Shown: positions 18,051-26,449, numbered from the stretch's first letter. The stretch is DNA of 64,000 nt from Bog-159 sp049520215 (GCA_049520215.1 JBEKPZ010000013.1:1-64000), one strand, 5' to 3'. Numbers and translations: made by a program. Notes: generated by a model from the letters alone, not told the origin.

Positions 18051-18479
18051 ATGGCTATGACACGCCGCTCGGCGCTCTTGTTGGCGGCAGCGGCGCCGCA
18101 GTTACTCGGTCAAAAGGGGGAGAAGACCATGGGACGACCAGTTGTTCATTTTGAGATCGGATGCCGCGACCGCGCCAAGACCGGCGACTTTTATTCGAAG
18201 CTGTTCGGCTGGCAGATCACGGCCGCCGGCCCTGCGTCGAACATTGAAACCGGGAGTCCGCAGGGCATCTCGGGCCACATCACCTCGCTGGGCCACGAGC
18301 CGGAGCATTACATCATGTTCTACGTGGACGTCGAGGACGTGCAGGCCGCGCTCGACAAGGCCGTCGAACTGGGCGGCAAGAAGGTGGTCGGGCCGATCGC
18401 GATTCCGACCGGTACGTTTGCCTGGTTCACGGATCCGGACGGGAACACCATCGGACTACTGAAGACGGCGAAGACTTAG
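18051..18479 (+). CDS. VOC (glyoxalase/dioxygenase fold) protein with short leader
   Basis: 142 residues. Residues 1-20 (MAMTRRSALLLAAAAPQLLG) look like a Tat or secretion leader, unusual for this fold; MGRPVVHFEIGCRD near residue 27 could be an internal start giving a cytoplasmic form. The VOC fold follows: HFEIGCRDRAKTGDFYSKLFGW, then YVDVEDVQAALDKAVELGG and WFTDPDGNTIGL. Metal-binding His and Glu positions are partly present. It starts 10 bases after the propeller gene and is probably co-transcribed. Substrate unknown. Confidence 0.85.
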   Translation: MAMTRRSALLLAAAAPQLLGQKGEKTMGRPVVHFEIGCRDRAKTGDFYSKLFGWQITAAGPASNIETGSPQGISGHITSLGHEPEHYIMFYVDVEDVQAALDKAVELGGKKVVGPIAIPTGTFAWFTDPDGNTIGLLKTAKT

Positions 18480-18820
18480 GGCGCGGTCAATCGGCACAAT
18501 CGTTCGACGATGCCACCATCGTGCGGCACGGCGATCGTGCCACTATTACCGCGTATACACCTCGTCCGCTGGATGCCGTCGCAACAGCGCTGGGTGTCGG
18601 TTACGAAGACCCGTTTTATATGTTCCGCGGCGACATGATGGACATTTCGGCCGAAGTGCCGAGGCTCAAGCCCGGCACCCTTGTGCCCAAGAGGCAAAAG
18701 ATCGAGGTCGATTTTCCGGTCGACGCAAATGGCTCGCCGCGCGATTTTCGCGATCTGCTGCAGCGCATCGCCGATCAGCCAAATGCCCAGTCGGGGTTCG
18801 CGTACCGGGTTGACAGTTGA
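18480..18820 (+). pseudogene. Headless fragment of a secreted-type protein, family unknown
   Basis: Directly after the VOC stop a frame reads GQSAQSFDDATIVRHGDRA, continuing TPRPLDAVATALGVGYEDP and DFRDLLQRIADQPNAQ to a stop at 18820. The opening AQS looks like the residue cluster just after a signal peptidase site, but no signal peptide precedes it; the nearest usable start is a GTG at 18521. The most economical view is a gene that lost its 5' end. I do not recognise the family. The following 121 bases to 18941 show nothing. Confidence 0.45.
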
Positions 18821-18941
18821 AGCGGCTGGGTCTGGATCGCTGGCACATGCGTTGCGATATGGAGATGTGCCATATCGATCAGCGTTGACCATGAACATGC
18901 AGGCTTCCTGGGGGCTGGAGATCAGAGCCGCCTGCGCTTGT

Positions 18942-19571
18942 TCACTGCCGGCCCCGGCCGGGTAGGCGGGGCGCGATGGCGTAGTTCAGTTGCACCAGCA
19001 CGATGAATCCGATGCTCACATAAGTGTTCACCAGGCAGAGCAGCGCGCCGAAGGCATAGAGCGCCTGCGCGATTACGATCCGGCGCTTGATGGCGGCGGC
19101 CACCGCGGTAGGGATGTCGTCCCGCACCAGGCCGAGACCCAGCGCGCACACCCAGGTGAAGTACAGCGTGCCGCCCAGCAGCAACAGATTCACCCAATAG
19201 ACCAGCAGCGCGATGCGGTAGGCGATGAAGCTGGCCAGCAGCATAGTGGAGAACGGTGTCATGGAAACCGCGAACAGGAACAGAAGGTGCATCCAGGAAA
19301 GGCCGCGGTCCGAGCGGGTCAGGTGGTTCAGTTGGGTCTGCTGGCCGACCCAGAAAATGCCCAACGTCATAAAGGTCATGGCGCACATGGCGAGCCGTGG
19401 CGCGAGGGCGCCCAGCGCCAGCCACAGGTCCCGCTCGTTGTGGACCGCTTCCACGGCGGGAGCGCGCAGATCCAGCACCAGCAGCGTCATGGCCACCGCG
19501 AATACGCCGTCGCTGAGGGCAGCCAGGCGTTCCACGCTTTGGCCGGCGATCCGATTATAGGAAGTGCTCAT
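18942..19571 (-). CDS. TMEM175/DUF1211 family putative potassium channel
   Basis: 209 residues with about six membrane segments. The family hallmark is near the N-terminus: ALSDGVFAVAMTLLVLDLR (the F/L-S-D-G-x-x-A-x-A-x-T-L motif of TMEM175-like channels). Bacterial members form tetrameric K+-leak channels in the inner membrane. It overlaps the stop of the hydrolase gene by 4 bases (ATGA), which implies translational coupling. No regulatory signal is visible. Confidence 0.88.
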   Translation of the reverse strand: MSTSYNRIAGQSVERLAALSDGVFAVAMTLLVLDLRAPAVEAVHNERDLWLALGALAPRLAMCAMTFMTLGIFWVGQQTQLNHLTRSDRGLSWMHLLFLFAVSMTPFSTMLLASFIAYRIALLVYWVNLLLLGGTLYFTWVCALGLGLVRDDIPTAVAAAIKRRIVIAQALYAFGALLCLVNTYVSIGFIVLVQLNYAIAPRLPGRGRQ

Positions 19572-20371
19572 ATCAGGTCAGCATAAAACGCCTGCAATCG
19601 CGCGCGGTAGAGCGGGCCAGCCACTTGGACGATGTCGATGTGGGTGGCGCCCTCGACGGTCCAAAGCGATTTGGGCTGGTTGGCCGCGGCGAATAAGGCG
19701 CGCGCCATGGCATAAGGCGCAAAGGTATCGTGGTCGCCATGGATAATCAGCAGGGGCGCATGCACGCCGGCGATTTTGCGCAGCGAGTTGAAACCGCTGG
19801 CGAAGAACTGCCCTACTAATGGCACGATGGTGCCCGCCATGGCCGAGAAGGAAGTGAAGGCACACTCCAGAATCACGCCGGCACAGGGGCGGCGGCGAGC
19901 CAGGTCCACCGCCACCGCCGCGCCGAGCGATTCGCCGAGCACCACGATTTGCGCGGGTTGGTAGCCCATGCCGATGAGGTGGTCGTAGCCCGCATCGGCG
20001 TCGCGATAGAGGCCGCGTTCGGTGGGGCGGCCCTGACTCTTTCCGTAGCCGCGATAGTCCAGAATCAGAACCGAGGAACCCGCCGCGGCGATCTCGCGCA
20101 GGTGGCCGGGGCGATTCGCCAGGTTGGTGCCATTGCCCTTTAGGTACATGGTGACCAGGCGGCTGTCTGGCGCTTCGACCGGTGGTTTTACAAGCCAGGC
20201 GTGCAGACGGACGCCGTCACTGGTGCGCAGCCAGACATCTAACGCGCCCAATTCCGCTTGCGTGTGCCACGGGCCGCCGGGATAACGGAGGGGCCGAAAG
20301 ATCAGGCGGCTGACGACGAAATAGATCGCGCCGTAGATCAGGACGGCGAGGCCGACAAGGTACAGCGGCAT
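19568..20371 (-). CDS. Membrane-anchored alpha/beta hydrolase (BEM46/ABHD13-like)
   Basis: 267 residues from the ATG at 20371; one N-terminal membrane anchor (LVGLAVLIYGAIYFVV). The alpha/beta hydrolase triad is visible: nucleophile Ser in GESLGA, Asp in HGDHDTFAP, His in GATHIDIVQ. The layout matches the ABHD13/BEM46-type membrane-bound serine hydrolases, whose substrates are unclear. Starting further upstream would translate repeat copy i. It is coupled to the following channel gene by a 4-base overlap. Confidence 0.87.
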   Translation of the reverse strand: MPLYLVGLAVLIYGAIYFVVSRLIFRPLRYPGGPWHTQAELGALDVWLRTSDGVRLHAWLVKPPVEAPDSRLVTMYLKGNGTNLANRPGHLREIAAAGSSVLILDYRGYGKSQGRPTERGLYRDADAGYDHLIGMGYQPAQIVVLGESLGAAVAVDLARRRPCAGVILECAFTSFSAMAGTIVPLVGQFFASGFNSLRKIAGVHAPLLIIHGDHDTFAPYAMARALFAAANQPKSLWTVEGATHIDIVQVAGPLYRARLQAFYADLI

Positions 20372-20393
20372 TCTGCCAATATACACGGAAAGG

Positions 20394-20434
20394 GGCGGCC
20401 TGAGAGGCCGCCGCAGTCTGAGAGCCTGCCCCAC
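20394..20434. repeat. Hairpin-array intergenic repeat, partial copy i
   Basis: Arm GGCGGCCTGAGAGGCCGCC followed by a decayed GCAGTCTGAGAGCCTGC arm and CCCCAC. It occupies the gap between the hydrolase start and the stop of the upstream ABC permease gene. Confidence 0.72.
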
Positions 20435-22164
20435 TAGGCCCACAGGTTGAGGCTGCGCACCAGGGGCTCGGGCTGTTCGTCGAAGACCAGGGCCACATCG
20501 CGCCCGACCACGCGCCAGCGGTAGATGGCTAGAGCCACGTGGACCAGGATGACCACTGCCGCCAGCCAGGCAAAGCGAAGGGGGCGTTGCAGCATCCAGT
20601 ATTCCAAAGTCAGGAATGCCGAAACATAAGTGGTGAAGCCAAAGAGATAGAGCGGCCAGGACACCTTCAGGTTGGCTTTGCCGGGAAGATAGGAGCAGGT
20701 GAAGGGGAACTTCTCAAAGCCGACTAACAGCACTTCCACTAACAGCCAGGATACAACGACGCCGAACAACATGTGGAGCAGGGCGGTCCGCCAGCCCCAG
20801 AACAGTACGTGCAGCGGCAGCAGGAGGCCAAATAGCGGAACGATGCCCAGAACGATCATGGCCTTTTTGACGCCGGCCAGACAGCGGCGGGCCTGGCCCC
20901 GGTCTGAGACCTGGAATACCCAGTTGGCGCGCAATTCGGCGGGCACCGCAAAGACATGCCGCATGCCGCACAAGATGAAGAAGGCGAGGATCAACGGCGC
21001 GGGCAACAGTTCGGGGATGGGACGGTACATCCAGGAGTTGCCGCCGCGCGCCACCAGCACCGCCAGTCCTTCGAAGATCACGGCGCAGCCCACGGCCCCG
21101 TACGCCGCGAAGAGCAGTTTGTGACGGCGGCTGCGGGTGAGGGTTTTCCAGATGAAGTAGAAGGCAGCCTGTTCGAGCGAATCGCGGACGACAAAGCGGT
21201 CGAGCAGGCGGGCCACCATTCTCTCCAGGGCCGATGGGACGGTGGAGAACTCATCCGCGCTTTCGAGCGAGCGGGTGACATGTCTCTTGTAACTCAGGAG
21301 GTAAGTGGCCAGCGCGCCGGCGGTGGCGAATCCCGCGGCCATGCGCGCCGACGCGGCCAGTTCCCGGAACACGGGATTCGTCCAGCCCAATTGCGCTTGA
21401 TAAAGCCCCAGAAACCAGAGCGGCGGAAAGAAGTAGACGGCAGCGGGGTTGATGAGGGCGCGCGGTTGCAGCTCGGACACGATGCGCCCAGAGAGCAGAA
21501 ACATCAGGATCAGCAGGGCCACCAGCGCGAACTGCACGTAAGGCGAGACGCGCCGGAAGACGCGGTATCCCAGGACGTTCATCAAGATCCCTTGCACGGC
21601 GACACAGAAGAAGAACACGAAGGTATTGGCAGCCAGAATGCTGACGATGTGACAGCGGGCAAAGGGGATCAGGTTCAACAACGATTCCTTTTGGAGGACT
21701 ACGGCGGGAAACATCACGGGCGAGAAGGCGTTGATGGCCACGGAGAAGACGGTCAGGAAGGCCAGCAAGGCCCCGATCTTCGCGCCGAACATGGTGCGCA
21801 GGCGGATGGGCAGCGGCGTCAGGTTGGCATAGTCGCGGCGGTCGGGAAAGAGCATCTCCCACTCGACGACGGTCACCAGACCCATCACGGTCATGGAAAA
21901 GCAGATGAAGAACTCCTTCTCGCCCAGGGAGGCGAGGTCGCGGACGTACATCGGCTGCATTTGCAGGTTGGTGTACTTCGACATGAACAGAAATGGCAGC
22001 AGCATGCCGGGCGCGGCCAGCATGGCGAGGATGTTGACCACGGTGGCGCGCATGTCCGCGGCGTCCGTATTGATCGCGATCAGGTCGTTGTCGAAGAAGC
22101 GGCTGAAGAAGTGCCGCAGCAGCTCGCGGAATTGAGCGATTTCGTTCTCCAGCGCGGGCGCCAT
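20434..22164 (-). CDS. Large ABC-2 type transporter permease-like membrane protein
   Basis: 576 residues with about 12 predicted membrane spans in two halves and few charged residues in the spans. The N-terminal half carries an ABC-2-like permease pattern (WEMLFPDRRDYANLTPLPI, typical of the segment preceding the first ABC-2 spans). It starts 9 bases after the stop of an ATPase gene, so the two form an exporter. The substrate is unknown. No isolated domain beyond the membrane region is seen. Confidence 0.8.
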   Translation of the reverse strand: MAPALENEIAQFRELLRHFFSRFFDNDLIAINTDAADMRATVVNILAMLAAPGMLLPFLFMSKYTNLQMQPMYVRDLASLGEKEFFICFSMTVMGLVTVVEWEMLFPDRRDYANLTPLPIRLRTMFGAKIGALLAFLTVFSVAINAFSPVMFPAVVLQKESLLNLIPFARCHIVSILAANTFVFFFCVAVQGILMNVLGYRVFRRVSPYVQFALVALLILMFLLSGRIVSELQPRALINPAAVYFFPPLWFLGLYQAQLGWTNPVFRELAASARMAAGFATAGALATYLLSYKRHVTRSLESADEFSTVPSALERMVARLLDRFVVRDSLEQAAFYFIWKTLTRSRRHKLLFAAYGAVGCAVIFEGLAVLVARGGNSWMYRPIPELLPAPLILAFFILCGMRHVFAVPAELRANWVFQVSDRGQARRCLAGVKKAMIVLGIVPLFGLLLPLHVLFWGWRTALLHMLFGVVVSWLLVEVLLVGFEKFPFTCSYLPGKANLKVSWPLYLFGFTTYVSAFLTLEYWMLQRPLRFAWLAAVVILVHVALAIYRWRVVGRDVALVFDEQPEPLVRSLNLWA

Positions 22165-22173
22165 GGCGAGTCC

Positions 22174-22938
22174 TCAAGCCTGCATGACATCCACGATGTC
22201 CGCGGCGATCTTTTCGGTGTCTTCCTGCTGAACCAGTTGCGAAAAGACGTCTTCGAGCGAGGGCAGCGCCAGGAGGCCCCGCAAGTGCGCCACCGAGTCG
22301 TTCGCCACCGTGCATCCCTTGCGCAGAATGATGACGCTGGTGCAGACCTTCTCCACCACCTCCAGCACGTGCGAGCTGTATAGAATCACCTTGCGCTCGC
22401 GCGCCAGCACCTTGAGCAGGTTCTTGAACACCAGGCTGGTAGTGACGTCGAGGCCCGAGAGCGGCTCATCGAAGACCAGCACATCGGGGTTATGCAGCAA
22501 GGCGGCCGAGATGAGGATTTTCTGCTTCATGCCCTTGGAATAGGAAGAGATGGGCGAGTAGCGGTGTTCGTGGAGCGACAGGAGGTTCAACAGTTGGTCG
22601 ATTCTGGATTCGAGCGGCGCGACCGGGAGACAGCGCAGGCGCCCGACCAGTTGCAGGTATTCGCGGCCGGTCAGGTAGGGATATAGGTTGGGTTCTTCGG
22701 GCACGTAGCCGAGGGACTTCTTGTAGCCGATCAGGTCCTGCCGGATGTTGCGGCCCTGGTAGAGGATCAGTCCGCGGGAGGGCTCCAGGAGGCCGGTCAG
22801 CATTTTGACTGTGGTGCTTTTTCCGGAGCCGTTGGGGCCGAGGTATCCGAGGATTTCGCCCGGCCGGATGGTAAAGCTGACGTCGTCGACCGCGGGCCTG
22901 CCGATATACAGCTTGGTCAGGTTGCGGACTTCGAGCAT
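22174..22938 (-). CDS. ABC transporter ATP-binding protein (ABC-2/CcmA type)
   Basis: 254 residues from the ATG at 22938, where the conserved MLEVRNLTKLY opening begins; the frame runs on upstream to 23178 but that part lacks family similarity. Walker A GPNGSGKST, Q-loop region SLGYVPEEP, signature SYSKGMKQK (a variant of LSGGQ usual in this subfamily), Walker B VLVFDEPLSGLD and H-loop YSSHVLE are all present. It powers the permease encoded directly downstream. Both genes read as one operon. Confidence 0.92.
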   Translation of the reverse strand: MLEVRNLTKLYIGRPAVDDVSFTIRPGEILGYLGPNGSGKSTTVKMLTGLLEPSRGLILYQGRNIRQDLIGYKKSLGYVPEEPNLYPYLTGREYLQLVGRLRCLPVAPLESRIDQLLNLLSLHEHRYSPISSYSKGMKQKILISAALLHNPDVLVFDEPLSGLDVTTSLVFKNLLKVLARERKVILYSSHVLEVVEKVCTSVIILRKGCTVANDSVAHLRGLLALPSLEDVFSQLVQQEDTEKIAADIVDVMQA

Positions 22939-23026
22939 ACCATTGAGACACCTGTAGGCATGGAATTGTTCCAGCGCGGTGAGCGCGGTGTGGACGATCA
23001 AAGCCCAAACGGTTGATCTAAAAGGC

Positions 23027-23050
23027 GGGTATTGGGTTCCGGGTGTTGGG
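23027..23050 (+). other. Possible four-tract G-quadruplex
   Basis: Four GGG tracts with loops of exactly four bases (TATT, TTCC, TGTT), followed by two further GGG tracts around 23061-23070. It lies 90-110 bases upstream of the ABC operon, on the strand opposite to its coding strand. Formation in vivo is unproven. Confidence 0.4.
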
Positions 23051-23190
23051 TGATGAGTTCGGGTATTTGGGTGCTCGCGTCTGGGGCCAGAAATCGAAGA
23101 TCGGGGGCGTTTTCGGGGTGGTTTTGAGACAGTAGTTGCGTACCCGTTGAGGTCGTCTGTCCGGTTGTCAAAGACCATGGGGGTGACTTG

Positions 23191-23766
23191 CTAGCGGCTG
23201 TCAGGGGCGGAGGTCGAGCAGAAGACCGGATGGGGCTGGGTGCCCTCCGACATCACGTAGCCGGGAGGCTGCGTTTGTGGCTCGGCTGGCTGGTGAGCCG
23301 GTGGTTGCGCGGCTTGCGCGGTCTGTTCGAGCGGCTGTGGGCGCTGGGCGTTGCGCTCCTGTTGTGACTGCTTCATATCCGCGATGGCGGTGCGAAAGGA
23401 GCGCTCCAGTTGCGCGCGCTGTTTCGCAACGTACGCCAACATCTTGCATTGTTGTTCGCCGAAGTGGATGTACAGGTAGATCTTCTGTTCGCTCTCGGCC
23501 ACGCGCTTGAGCAGCCATTGGGAGGTGACCATGGTTTCCAGGTAGCAGCGTTCGGTGCGGGTTTGCGGCTGCCAGTCGGCTTCGAACTCGTCCCAGAGCT
23601 GGGAGTAGTCCGCGGCGTTTTCGTCGGGGAGCATGGTGGCGCGGGTGCGCAGGCCGTAGGTGAGGGCGTTGAAGCGGATGGCCGCTTTCCCTGCCGGGGT
23701 AGTCGGACCGGTAGAATGCTGGGCATTCTTGCGGTTGGCTTCTTGCTGTTTAGCGGAGACTATCAT
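23191..23766 (-). CDS. Small protein of the NRxNAxxSTGPxTxxGK family, Pro/Gln-rich tail
   Basis: 191 residues from the ATG at 23766, chosen because GAAGGA lies eight bases upstream; an in-frame start at 23817 lacks this. The N-terminus has a motif seen in a multi-copy family of Acidobacteria and Planctomycetes: NRKNAQHSTGPTTPAGKAA then RFNALTYGL. The middle is helical with YLYIHFGEQQCKMLAY. The last 60 residues are low-complexity Pro/Gln/Ala. Function is unknown. The basic N-terminal motif suggests nucleic-acid contact, which is inference only. Confidence 0.72.
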   Translation of the reverse strand: MIVSAKQQEANRKNAQHSTGPTTPAGKAAIRFNALTYGLRTRATMLPDENAADYSQLWDEFEADWQPQTRTERCYLETMVTSQWLLKRVAESEQKIYLYIHFGEQQCKMLAYVAKQRAQLERSFRTAIADMKQSQQERNAQRPQPLEQTAQAAQPPAHQPAEPQTQPPGYVMSEGTQPHPVFCSTSAPDSR

Positions 23767-24220
23767 GCGAGTTATCCTTCGTAATTCGGCTTTTGGTTGT
23801 GGCGATGGAGCGGCCATACCCGACTTAATCTTAAAACGCGGGTTGCCGGGGAAAGGCGTGCCGGAAGGCTGCGGATTTAGTAAGTGGTTTGGGTGCAGTT
23901 AGATGTGGCGGCGAAGTTTATTTTCGAAACGTGTCACCGCGGCGAGCGCGAAGATGGGGGCGACGTCAGCCGCACCAATTCTGTCGCCCGTTGTGACTTC
24001 CGGCTGCGATATTCGGGAAGGCTGTAATCCTTTACTTCTTAAGTAGAGAGCTTAGCGCCGTTGGGGAGGGCCCGGGCAAGTATCTCCAGCTCACAACCGT
24101 GATGGCGGCAAAGCAAAGAGCGAGAGCCCACAGAGTGACGCGCATGACCGCAAGGTCTCTGCCAGAAGGCCGCCTATTGAGTCTCGCGTAATACAGTGAC
24201 CCCTCTGCATCGGGGCTGAT
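23767..24220. other. Gene-poor stretch with a weak 37-residue frame and a dispersed repeat
   Basis: No convincing gene. A minus-strand frame at 24032-24145 encodes 37 residues with one membrane-like segment (MRVTLWALALCFAAITVVSW) but has no family support. At 24173-24216 lies CCTATTGAGTCTCGCGTAA followed by TACAGTGAC and CTCTGCATCGGGG, which recurs in altered form at 27970-28034. Confidence 0.5.
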
Positions 24221-24340
24221 GTGGGCCGGCTGAAAGCCGGCTGCGGGCAGAATTGCCCGCCCCACAAGGTCCAGATCCAGCCGCGACAAAGAGGCCTCAT
24301 TGGGAGCGCCCAGAAGGACAGGCCAGGAGGCCTGTCCCAC
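24221..24340. repeat. Hairpin-array intergenic repeat, split copy j
   Basis: First block 24221-24265: GTGGG, arm GCCGGCTGAAAGCCGGC, arm GCGGGCAGAATTGCCCGC, CCCCAC. Second block 24316-24340: arm ACAGGCCAGGAGGCCTGT and CCCAC. The 50 bases between do not belong to it. It lies directly behind the folE stop. Confidence 0.8.
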
Positions 24341-24964
24341 CTACTTCACCAGTGACAGGAACTCGTCCCGCGTCTCTTTACGGCTGCGGAACGCGCCCAG
24401 CATGGCGCTGGTCACGGCGCCGGAGTGCTGCTTCTCCACGCCGCGCATCATCATGCAGAAGTGGCGCGCTTCGCAGATCACTCCCACCCCGAGTGGGTCG
24501 ATCAAGTCCTGGATGGTCTGCGCGATCTGCTGCGTCATGCGCTCCTGAATCTGCAGGCGGCGGGCGAACACGTCCACCAGGCGCGGCAGCTTGCTCAGAC
24601 CGATCACCCGGTCGCGGGGGATATAGGCGATGTGCACCTTGCCGAAAAACGGCAGCATGTGATGCTCGCACATGCTGAAGAACTCGATGTCCTTCATGAT
24701 CACCATCTCGTCGTACTTCACCGTGAACAAGGCGCCGTTGACCACCTTGTTCACGTCCATCTGGTAGCCGCTGGTCAGAAAGTGCAGCGCCCGCTCCACA
24801 CGCTCGGGAGTGCGCGCCAAGCCTTCGCGCCCGGTATCCTCACCCAGGCGCTCCAGGATCTGTTTCACCAGCGGCGCGATGGACAGGTCCACCTGCGCCG
24901 GGTCCACCTGCGGCAGGTCCGCTTTGGGGGGCATCACTTTTACGGTAGCTTTATTCGATTTCAT
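24341..24964 (-). CDS. folE: GTP cyclohydrolase I
   Basis: 207 residues. Converts GTP to 7,8-dihydroneopterin triphosphate, the first step towards folate, queuosine or biopterin. Zinc ligands and active-site residues are visible: SMCEHHMLPF, then IPRDRVIGLSKLPRLVD, QERMTQQIA and ICEARHFCMMMRGVEKQHS. The ATG at 24964 gives a normal family length; it overlaps the upstream PTPS gene by 14 bases. Together with the two PTPS-like genes it forms a three-gene operon behind a good promoter at 25845-25874. No QueC or QueE gene is nearby, so the end product cannot be decided. Confidence 0.95.
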   Translation of the reverse strand: MKSNKATVKVMPPKADLPQVDPAQVDLSIAPLVKQILERLGEDTGREGLARTPERVERALHFLTSGYQMDVNKVVNGALFTVKYDEMVIMKDIEFFSMCEHHMLPFFGKVHIAYIPRDRVIGLSKLPRLVDVFARRLQIQERMTQQIAQTIQDLIDPLGVGVICEARHFCMMMRGVEKQHSGAVTSAMLGAFRSRKETRDEFLSLVK

Positions 24965-25385
24965 GGGCTGACACTTCAAACGCGTTGCGGCTGGTCTCGG
25001 CGATGGCCACCCGTTCGAGACACGGCCCATCCGCCGGAAACACCGCACGCCAATTCTGTTTCAATCGCCGGACCACTTCGCGCCCCAGATTCTCCGACGT
25101 CGGAACGGCCGCGCGAAACGCGTCCACTTCCTCATTGAGGTTGCGATGATCGAACGGTTCGAGCACCTGGCGCCGCACCAGGCCGTCCAACAACTCGAGA
25201 TTCACAGCGCGCCCGGAGCGCGCCTCCACGGGGCCGCGCACCGTCACGGCGATCTCGTAGTTGTGGCCGTGCCCGAAAGGATTGTTGCACTTGCCGTACA
25301 ACTTGCGGTTCTCCGCCTCGCCCAACTGCGGCGCGTGCAGCCGGTGCGAGGCCGAAAAGCGGTATTTGCGCGTGACCAGCATCAT
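24951..25385 (-). CDS. queD: 6-pyruvoyl-tetrahydropterin/6-carboxytetrahydropterin synthase, catalytic Cys present
   Basis: 144 residues of the PTPS/QueD family, which acts on the product of FolE. Zinc histidines: His14 (SASH), His39 and His41 (FGHGHNY). The catalytic cysteine is in GKCNNP (Cys33), as in mammalian PTPS. The Glu region reads PTSENLGREVV. Its start overlaps the stop of the upstream paralogue by a few bases (two adjacent Met codons, 25385 or 25382). The pattern is nearer to the PTPS than the short E. coli QueD type, so the symbol is provisional. Confidence 0.88.
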   Translation of the reverse strand: MMLVTRKYRFSASHRLHAPQLGEAENRKLYGKCNNPFGHGHNYEIAVTVRGPVEARSGRAVNLELLDGLVRRQVLEPFDHRNLNEEVDAFRAAVPTSENLGREVVRRLKQNWRAVFPADGPCLERVAIAETSRNAFEVSAHEIE

Positions 25386-25798
25386 GCCGCGTCTCCGAAA
25401 TAGTCCACGTACAGGTCCGGCGTCTCGTAGACCCGTACGCCATGCAACGTGCCGCGCGGTCCGCTCAAATGCGGCTGCAGGCGATTCCAGATGTCGATGG
25501 CGATGTTCTCCGGCGTTGGCATTACATGGTCGAACGGTGCCACTTCGCGGTTCAGGAAGCGGTGATCGTAGATGTCGACCACTTCGCGGTTCAGGGTATC
25601 CTTGAGCGCCTTCAGATCGAGCACCATGCCGGTGACCGGGTCCGGCGTGCCTGCCACGGTGACTTCCAGCACGTAATTGTGGCCGTGCCCGTGGGGGTTG
25701 GCCGCCGCGCCGTAGAGCGCGTGGTTCTCGGCGTCGGAAAGCCGGGAATCGCGGCAGATGTGCGACGCGGAGAACTCCGCCTTGCGGGTGATCAGCAT
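25382..25798 (-). CDS. PTPS/QueD paralogue lacking the catalytic Cys
   Basis: 138 residues, first gene of the operon. The fold and zinc sites match the neighbour: His13 (SASH), His37 and His39 (HGHGHNY), and the substrate-anchoring end VRVYETPDLYVDYFG. Where the neighbour has GKCNNP, this protein has GAAANP, so alanine 32 replaces the catalytic Cys. Some PTPS variants lacking this Cys use another residue for a different side-chain cleavage (PTPS-III uses Glu). Whether this copy has altered chemistry or forms a heteromer is open. Divergent from the TlpA gene. Confidence 0.88.
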   Translation of the reverse strand: MLITRKAEFSASHICRDSRLSDAENHALYGAAANPHGHGHNYVLEVTVAGTPDPVTGMVLDLKALKDTLNREVVDIYDHRFLNREVAPFDHVMPTPENIAIDIWNRLQPHLSGPRGTLHGVRVYETPDLYVDYFGDAA

Positions 25799-25844
25799 GG
25801 GACCTGATTATTCGATGCAGCAAACGAGCCGGAAGTACACTAAA

Positions 25845-25874
25845 ATTATAGTTTCCAGCTATGCATAGCGTCAA
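25845..25874 (-). promoter_or_regulatory. Sigma-70 type promoter for the PTPS-PTPS-folE operon
   Basis: On the minus strand TTGACG (25874-25869), an 18-base spacer, and a perfect TATAAT (25850-25845), 47 bases before the ATG at 25798. The -35 box lies inside the first codons of the divergent TlpA gene. The opposite strand has TATAGT eight bases before the TlpA ATG, so the two promoters overlap. Confidence 0.7.
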
Positions 25875-26382
25875 AATCGATCAATTCCTGAAAGCCGGGA
25901 TCGGCGTATTGCTGGCCGTCCTGGTGTTTGTGCTGTACACTTCCACTCACGAACGCATCATCGACGTGGGAGATTCCGCCCCGAATTTCACCATCACGGC
26001 CGACAACGGCCGCACCATCACTGCCTCGAACTTTGGCGGGCGTTTGCTGGTGTTGAATTTCTGGGCTACCTGGTGCCAGCCGTGCGTCGAGGAAGTGCCC
26101 TCGCTCGATCAGTTCGCAAAGGATATGGCGGGATCGGGCGTGGTGGTGCTGGGCGTCAGTATGGACGCGAACCCCAAGGTTTATCACGACTTTCTTTCCC
26201 GCAATCGCGTCTCCTTCATGACCGCCCGCGATCCCGAGGCCAAGATCAGCGCCGACTATGGCACCTTCAAGTACCCGGAATCCTACATCATCGATTCCAA
26301 GGGCAAGGTGGTCCAGAAGATTATTGGCGCGACCAATTGGACGGACGGCAATATGGTGAACGCGGTGAAATCGTTTCTGTAA
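25861..26382 (+). CDS. TlpA/ResA-like membrane-anchored thioredoxin
   Basis: 173 residues. One N-terminal anchor (residues 12-27, GIGVLLAVLVFVLYTS) puts the domain in the periplasm. The redox motif is WATWCQPCVEEVPSL with the CxxC near residue 74, followed by the TlpA-type phrase VVVLGVSMDANP and the cis-Pro region KYPESYIIDSKGKVV. Family members reduce disulfides, often of apocytochrome c. The ATG lacks a Shine-Dalgarno sequence and sits about 8 bases after a TATAGT box, so a leaderless message is plausible. Confidence 0.9.
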   Translation: MHSVKIDQFLKAGIGVLLAVLVFVLYTSTHERIIDVGDSAPNFTITADNGRTITASNFGGRLLVLNFWATWCQPCVEEVPSLDQFAKDMAGSGVVVLGVSMDANPKVYHDFLSRNRVSFMTARDPEAKISADYGTFKYPESYIIDSKGKVVQKIIGATNWTDGNMVNAVKSFL

Positions 26383-26449
26383 CCCACAGGCTGAAGCCTG
26401 TGCCACCGGGCCTGTGTTACGGTAAACCACAGGCTAAAGCCTGTGCTAC
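26383..26449. repeat. Two short palindromic repeats flanking the glcD-like start (copy k)
   Basis: CCACAGGCTGAAGCCTGTG (with GCCACC) at 26383-26407 and CCACAGGCTAAAGCCTGTG (with CTACC) at 26427-26449. The second copy contains the only usable start codon (GTG 26443) of the downstream oxidase gene. Confidence 0.75.

Noticed and set aside
20956..22383. 475-codon plus-strand frame over the ABC operon
   Set aside because: His/Gln/Gly-rich shadow of two well-supported minus-strand genes.
25799..25860. preQ1 riboswitch before the PTPS operon
   Set aside because: The 47-62 base leader shows no preQ1-type hairpin and A-rich tail; only promoter elements were seen.
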